Positions 60,667 to 64,000 of a DNA stretch of 64,000 nucleotides are shown here, one piece after another. The position numbers were made by a program, and so were the translations under genes. This DNA is from Perca fluviatilis (taxonomy: Eukaryota; Chordata; Actinopteri; Perciformes; Percidae). A model generated the notes under the pieces. That model saw only the letters and a list, made by a program, of their open reading frames with translations, was not told the DNA's origin and did no database searches. The stretch lies in assembly GCF_010015445.1 (NCBI RefSeq), contig NC_053116.1:7816085-7880084 (forward strand). The letters are read 5' to 3'. How positions within the stretch are numbered: the stretch's first letter is position 1; each line of letters opens with the position of its first letter.

Positions 60667-60974
60667 TTAGAGACGCTGTTTGTCAGATTTTGTTATCTTT
60701 GAACCGAGCCAGGCTAGCTGTTTCCAGGGTTTCCTGGACCTCCTATAGCTTCACCTCCAAAAGGTGCCCTGATGAGTTTTCTTTGTAAACAAACAAAAGA
60801 AAGTGCTACATTCAGCGAAAAACACATTGGGTGTCTCCTTGATGCTAAGCTAAGCTAACCGGCGGCTGGCCGTAGCCTTGTATTGGTGTTGCTCCTCTGG
60901 TCTAACTTTCGGTTAAAAAAAAAAAAAAAGAAGCAAATAAACCTAGTTCTCAAAACGTGAAACTATTCCTTTAG

Positions 60975-62384
60975 TCTTAGAATAATGTTTAATGGAAATG
61001 GGTGTTAAAAGCATAATGGTAGTCTACACCCGAGACCTAATATAATTTATCTATTGAAGCAGGCCATTTGAATGTTTAGAGTGCCAAATGTGTGGGATCA
61101 AAGCTTTCTCCTAGCAGGTGTCTGCACTTTGCATACAATGACATGAACTCTGTTCTGAAAGGGCAGTTAAATTAAACACTTAAGTCTCTGCTAAATTTAA
61201 AACGCAACGGCCGTGTCTTGAAATGGTAAACGTGTGGTATTTAAATAGAGAGCACTTCTATAATCATGTTGGGCAGCTCTTAGCTACCTAGCTTCCTTTC
61301 CCCACAGAACTGGGCCTGCATTCAGGATCAGTTCTGCCTTCATGGGTCGACGTGTCATTTGACATCAAAACCCTTCCTGAAAATGAGCCCATCCATCATT
61401 ATTCTGGACAGACTTTTTTTTTTTTTGGAATGTGGTGTTTTGTGCATTAAAATGGCAAATGTGCACTATGTGAATCATTGTGATAGGGTGAGATTTAGAC
61501 CAATATAGCACTAGAACTAGGATCTATTGTCTGTGTGTTGTAATGGCATCCCGTGATAACCAGTGTACTGTGTAAAACATTGTTGACATTAACACTACAT
61601 TTCAGTAGCTTCTGCAGTTAGCCTAAACACAGCGATATCCTACATACAATCCTAGACACTGGCAAGGCTGCACAGATACAGTTCACTCTGTACTGACGCC
61701 TCATCTACTCCATGATCGCACATGTTGTATTTTTGCAAATCAGCTTTTGGACCAAAATATATTTTACAAAGAATTTCTGAAAAGTGTTTTGACTCGTTAA
61801 TTTTGAAACGTGAGTCTGTGTGTGATTATTCTACCGCCCTTCAAACAACAAACTTCATCTTTTCCTGCTGTTGCACATCTTCACCGTCGTCCGACTATAA
61901 CGGTTCAGACCGAAATAGCTCGCAAGCTATCAGATTAATCGTCATGAAATTTTTGTACAGAAATGCATGGTCCCCAGATGATGAATCCTACTGACTTTAG
62001 TGAGCTTCTGACTTTTCCTCTAGCGTCAATTCACTTAAGTCACTGTTAATACCAAATGGGAAACTTGATCTGCAGTCAGGAGTGCAAGATAATAAAAAAA
62101 ACACATTGAAACAACATTAACAAAAGACAACAATACAAAGACCAGAACTACAAACATGTTTCCTGTATGGAATATATACAAGACAATTTTACACCACAGG
62201 AGCAATCGACATTAATAGGCTTAATAGACATTACATGTATTAAGAGTTACTGCACATGGAACAAAGGAGTTTTTACATCCTATTGCTCTTGAACCGGGCT
62301 TGCCATGGAATTTGGGACACACGCATTCATGTCCCCCCCCCCCTCCCCCTCAGAGGGAATTGCTTTAACTTCAGTGATGCTTTC
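60975..62384. other. Downstream sequence, no gene recognised
   Basis: AT-rich, mostly unique-looking sequence that could be distal pip4k2c 3' UTR or intergenic. No coding signal. Confidence 0.4.
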
Positions 62385-62392
62385 TTCTACGT

Positions 62393-62810
62393 CACGTGTC
62401 AAACTCGAGGCCCGCGGGCCAAATCCGGCCCCTCGTAGATTTTGATCCGGCCCGCGTTATCAATTTGGGTTCACAAAAATATCATCCCAGCTACTTTTTT
62501 TTTTTTTTTTTTTTTTTTTCGCTTTTTTTTTGTCCCTTTTTTTTATTTTTTATTTTGTTACTTTATCCAACGATTTTGGTGCTTTCTGTGACGTTTTTGC
62601 CACTTTTTCTATGAAGGCTACCAAACTTCTTTATTTTTTCTTTATTTCGACTGTAAGTGGGAAGACTATATGAGACATGCAATCATAAGGTCAAAGATAT
62701 TTGACTTTTTTGATTAAATAAAAGCACGTTAATAAACTCTACATGTCTGGCCCTGGATGGGATTCTAATTTCCAATGTGGCCCTTAGTGACGTTGAGTTT
62801 GACACTCCTG
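62393..62810. mobile_element. hAT-type MITE, relative of 9504-9996
   Basis: Starts CACGTGTCAAACTCGAGGCC and ends GAGTTTGACACTCCTG. Flanks TTCTACGT (62385-62392) and CTCTACGT (62811-62818) match at 7 of 8. Compared with 9504-9996 it lies in the opposite orientation. Confidence 0.8.
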
Positions 62811-62818
62811 CTCTACGT

Positions 62819-63613
62819 CAATGTTCAGTTCAGTTGTCCAGTATTTCTACTGAATACGTGCAAAACTAATCACCTTCCCATCAGCCTCAGCTGTACTTTG
62901 TGTTTTAGTACCAATTAGTGAGTGTTGGCGTGCTAGCGTGCTAAACTAAGATGTGAACATGGTACGCTATAGCTACCCGTAAACTTCTGGTGGTGTTTTG
63001 CAGGTCAGAATATCAGGAAACCTTTATAGTTGTTTTAATCCTCACGCTGAGGGGGTCAGGGACTGGTTTTTGTTCTTTCCAGAAGATCTGTTGTTTTTTT
63101 TTTGCTGACTGGTTCCTTCCGGTTTCATCAGAGGAGACCGAATTTGCTGACTTGTTTCACCAGAAACTGAATGGATTTAGACAATGGGACGGAGGCAGGA
63201 TGAGCAGTGAGACAGAAGAAGGTCAGAGAGCTACAAACTGCTGACGGTCTGAAGAGGCAGTGTAGGAACACCCCGACCAGGGCATCGCATCCCATTAATC
63301 AGTGGAACTCGCAGCCAACGCAAACGCTTTCTCCGTATGACGCTGACCTCAAGTCATGAGGGGACACATCTGGGCTCGGTGGGCTCGGTTGCCTCATTGT
63401 CATCACTTCATTAGAGGAGATGACAACTTTGCACTTGTTCCTTGTGCAACTTAGGGTGGAAACATAAGTAAATTGTTCATTATCAAGTTCAACCCTAAAC
63501 TGCAGGGTGCCTGAATTCAGGCATAGAGCGCTTTTACATTTATATAAACTGCAGCTCACTTTAAAAGAGTTTTGAAATTGTGTGTTTGCGTGTGTGTGAT
63601 TGAGTGGCTCAGT
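62819..63613. other. No gene recognised
   Basis: No exon or repeat recognised in this stretch. Confidence 0.45.
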
Positions 63614-63764
63614 GGTGTTTTTAAGCCCCCACCGTCGACTTCAAGGCAATGCTACGACCATTGACTTCAAGGCACCTAACCCTAACCTTAACTCTAACCC
63701 TTTCCTAACCTTAGTGCCTTCCATGCAGCGCTGCCTGGAAGACGACGTTTGGGGCTTAAACACC
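63614..63764. mobile_element. Short MITE with GGTGTTTAAGCCCC ends
   Basis: GGTGTTTTTAAGCCCCCACC at the left and the inverted GGGGCTTAAACACC at the right. 151 bp with CTAACCCTAACCTTAACTC inside, a diverged telomere-like run. Confidence 0.7.
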
Positions 63765-64000
63765 AAACCCAGAGTGAGTGAGGAGCCCCCTTTCCTTAGT
63801 GATGCCCCCCAGGCTTCCCACCTCCTCTATACTCTGCCCGTCACTTACCGTACCCCCACAGCACAGGAGGGATGGGGGGGGGGGGGCTTCCTGGTATTGT
63901 TCTGTGTTCTGTGGTGCCTGTTTTTACTGTTTCTGCACCATTCCTACCGGCCATATGCATGCACACAGGATCGTGCACGGTGGGTCATGCGCTGAGGAAA

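Larger units (their letters stand above)
58907..60970. mobile_element. TTAA-type MITE, host of two later insertions
   Basis: TTAA at 58903-58906, then AGGAAGAGTTTTACATTTTG. The right end is the inverted CAAAACGTGAAACTATTCCT, followed by TTAG at 60971, a decayed TTAA. The inner body (GCTTAGCTTAGCATAAAG, GGCTAGCCTGGCTCTG) reappears inverted at 60690-60860. Two foreign blocks split it (59585-60050 and 60078-60666). Confidence 0.75.

Overview
This is vertebrate nuclear DNA, almost certainly from a percomorph-type teleost. It has short protein-coding exons with GT-AG introns, AATAAA-type 3' ends, a very high load of DNA-transposon-derived repeats (Tc1, hAT and many TTAA-flanked MITE families), long CA, CT, GACA and GATA microsatellites, and no bacterial-style gene packing. 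I see no CRISPR array, no viral genome and no rRNA or true tRNA gene.

Three protein-coding genes can be supported exon by exon. (1) A SPRYD3-like gene runs on the minus strand (five exons, 20867 down to 14203). Only its first SPRY domain is in the window; the exons for the usual second half were not found in the 14 kb to the left. (2) igfbp6 runs on the plus strand (four exons, 29627-32279, 201 aa), head-to-head with spryd3, the same neighbour relation as SPRYD3/IGFBP6 on human 12q13. (3) pip4k2c, phosphatidylinositol 5-phosphate 4-kinase gamma, is complete on the plus strand (ten exons, 39987-58527, 417 aa). These three genes have unrelated functions and do not form a pathway; their proximity is chromosomal synteny.

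Layout: 1-14.2 kb is repeat-rich sequence with no exon found (TTAA-flanked MITE, two tRNA-headed SINE pieces, purine-rich minisatellite, two hAT elements with target-site duplications, a hairpin-bearing repeat). 14.2-20.9 kb is spryd3, with a large foldback element in an intron. 21.1-23.8 kb is a TTAA-type MITE whose internal 46-bp array was split by a Tc1 transposon. 24-29.6 kb is intergenic with CA and CT microsatellites. 29.6-33.8 kb is igfbp6 and its 3' UTR. 34-39.6 kb is intergenic with a 780-bp GACA array, a second copy of the 46-bp-array MITE, and a GATA/TATC inverted pair. 40-58.5 kb is pip4k2c, with many transposon remnants in its introns, including a chimeric TTAA element in intron 8. 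58.5-64 kb is downstream sequence with a nest of three elements and a second copy of one hAT MITE.

I did not find a new biological system. The most interesting items are structural: a chimera of two TTAA-MITE families still bounded by TTAA, a MITE whose variable 46-bp array carries a TATA-box consensus in nearly every unit and partly forms 92-bp dimers, a triple nest with readable insertion order, and the missing second half of spryd3.
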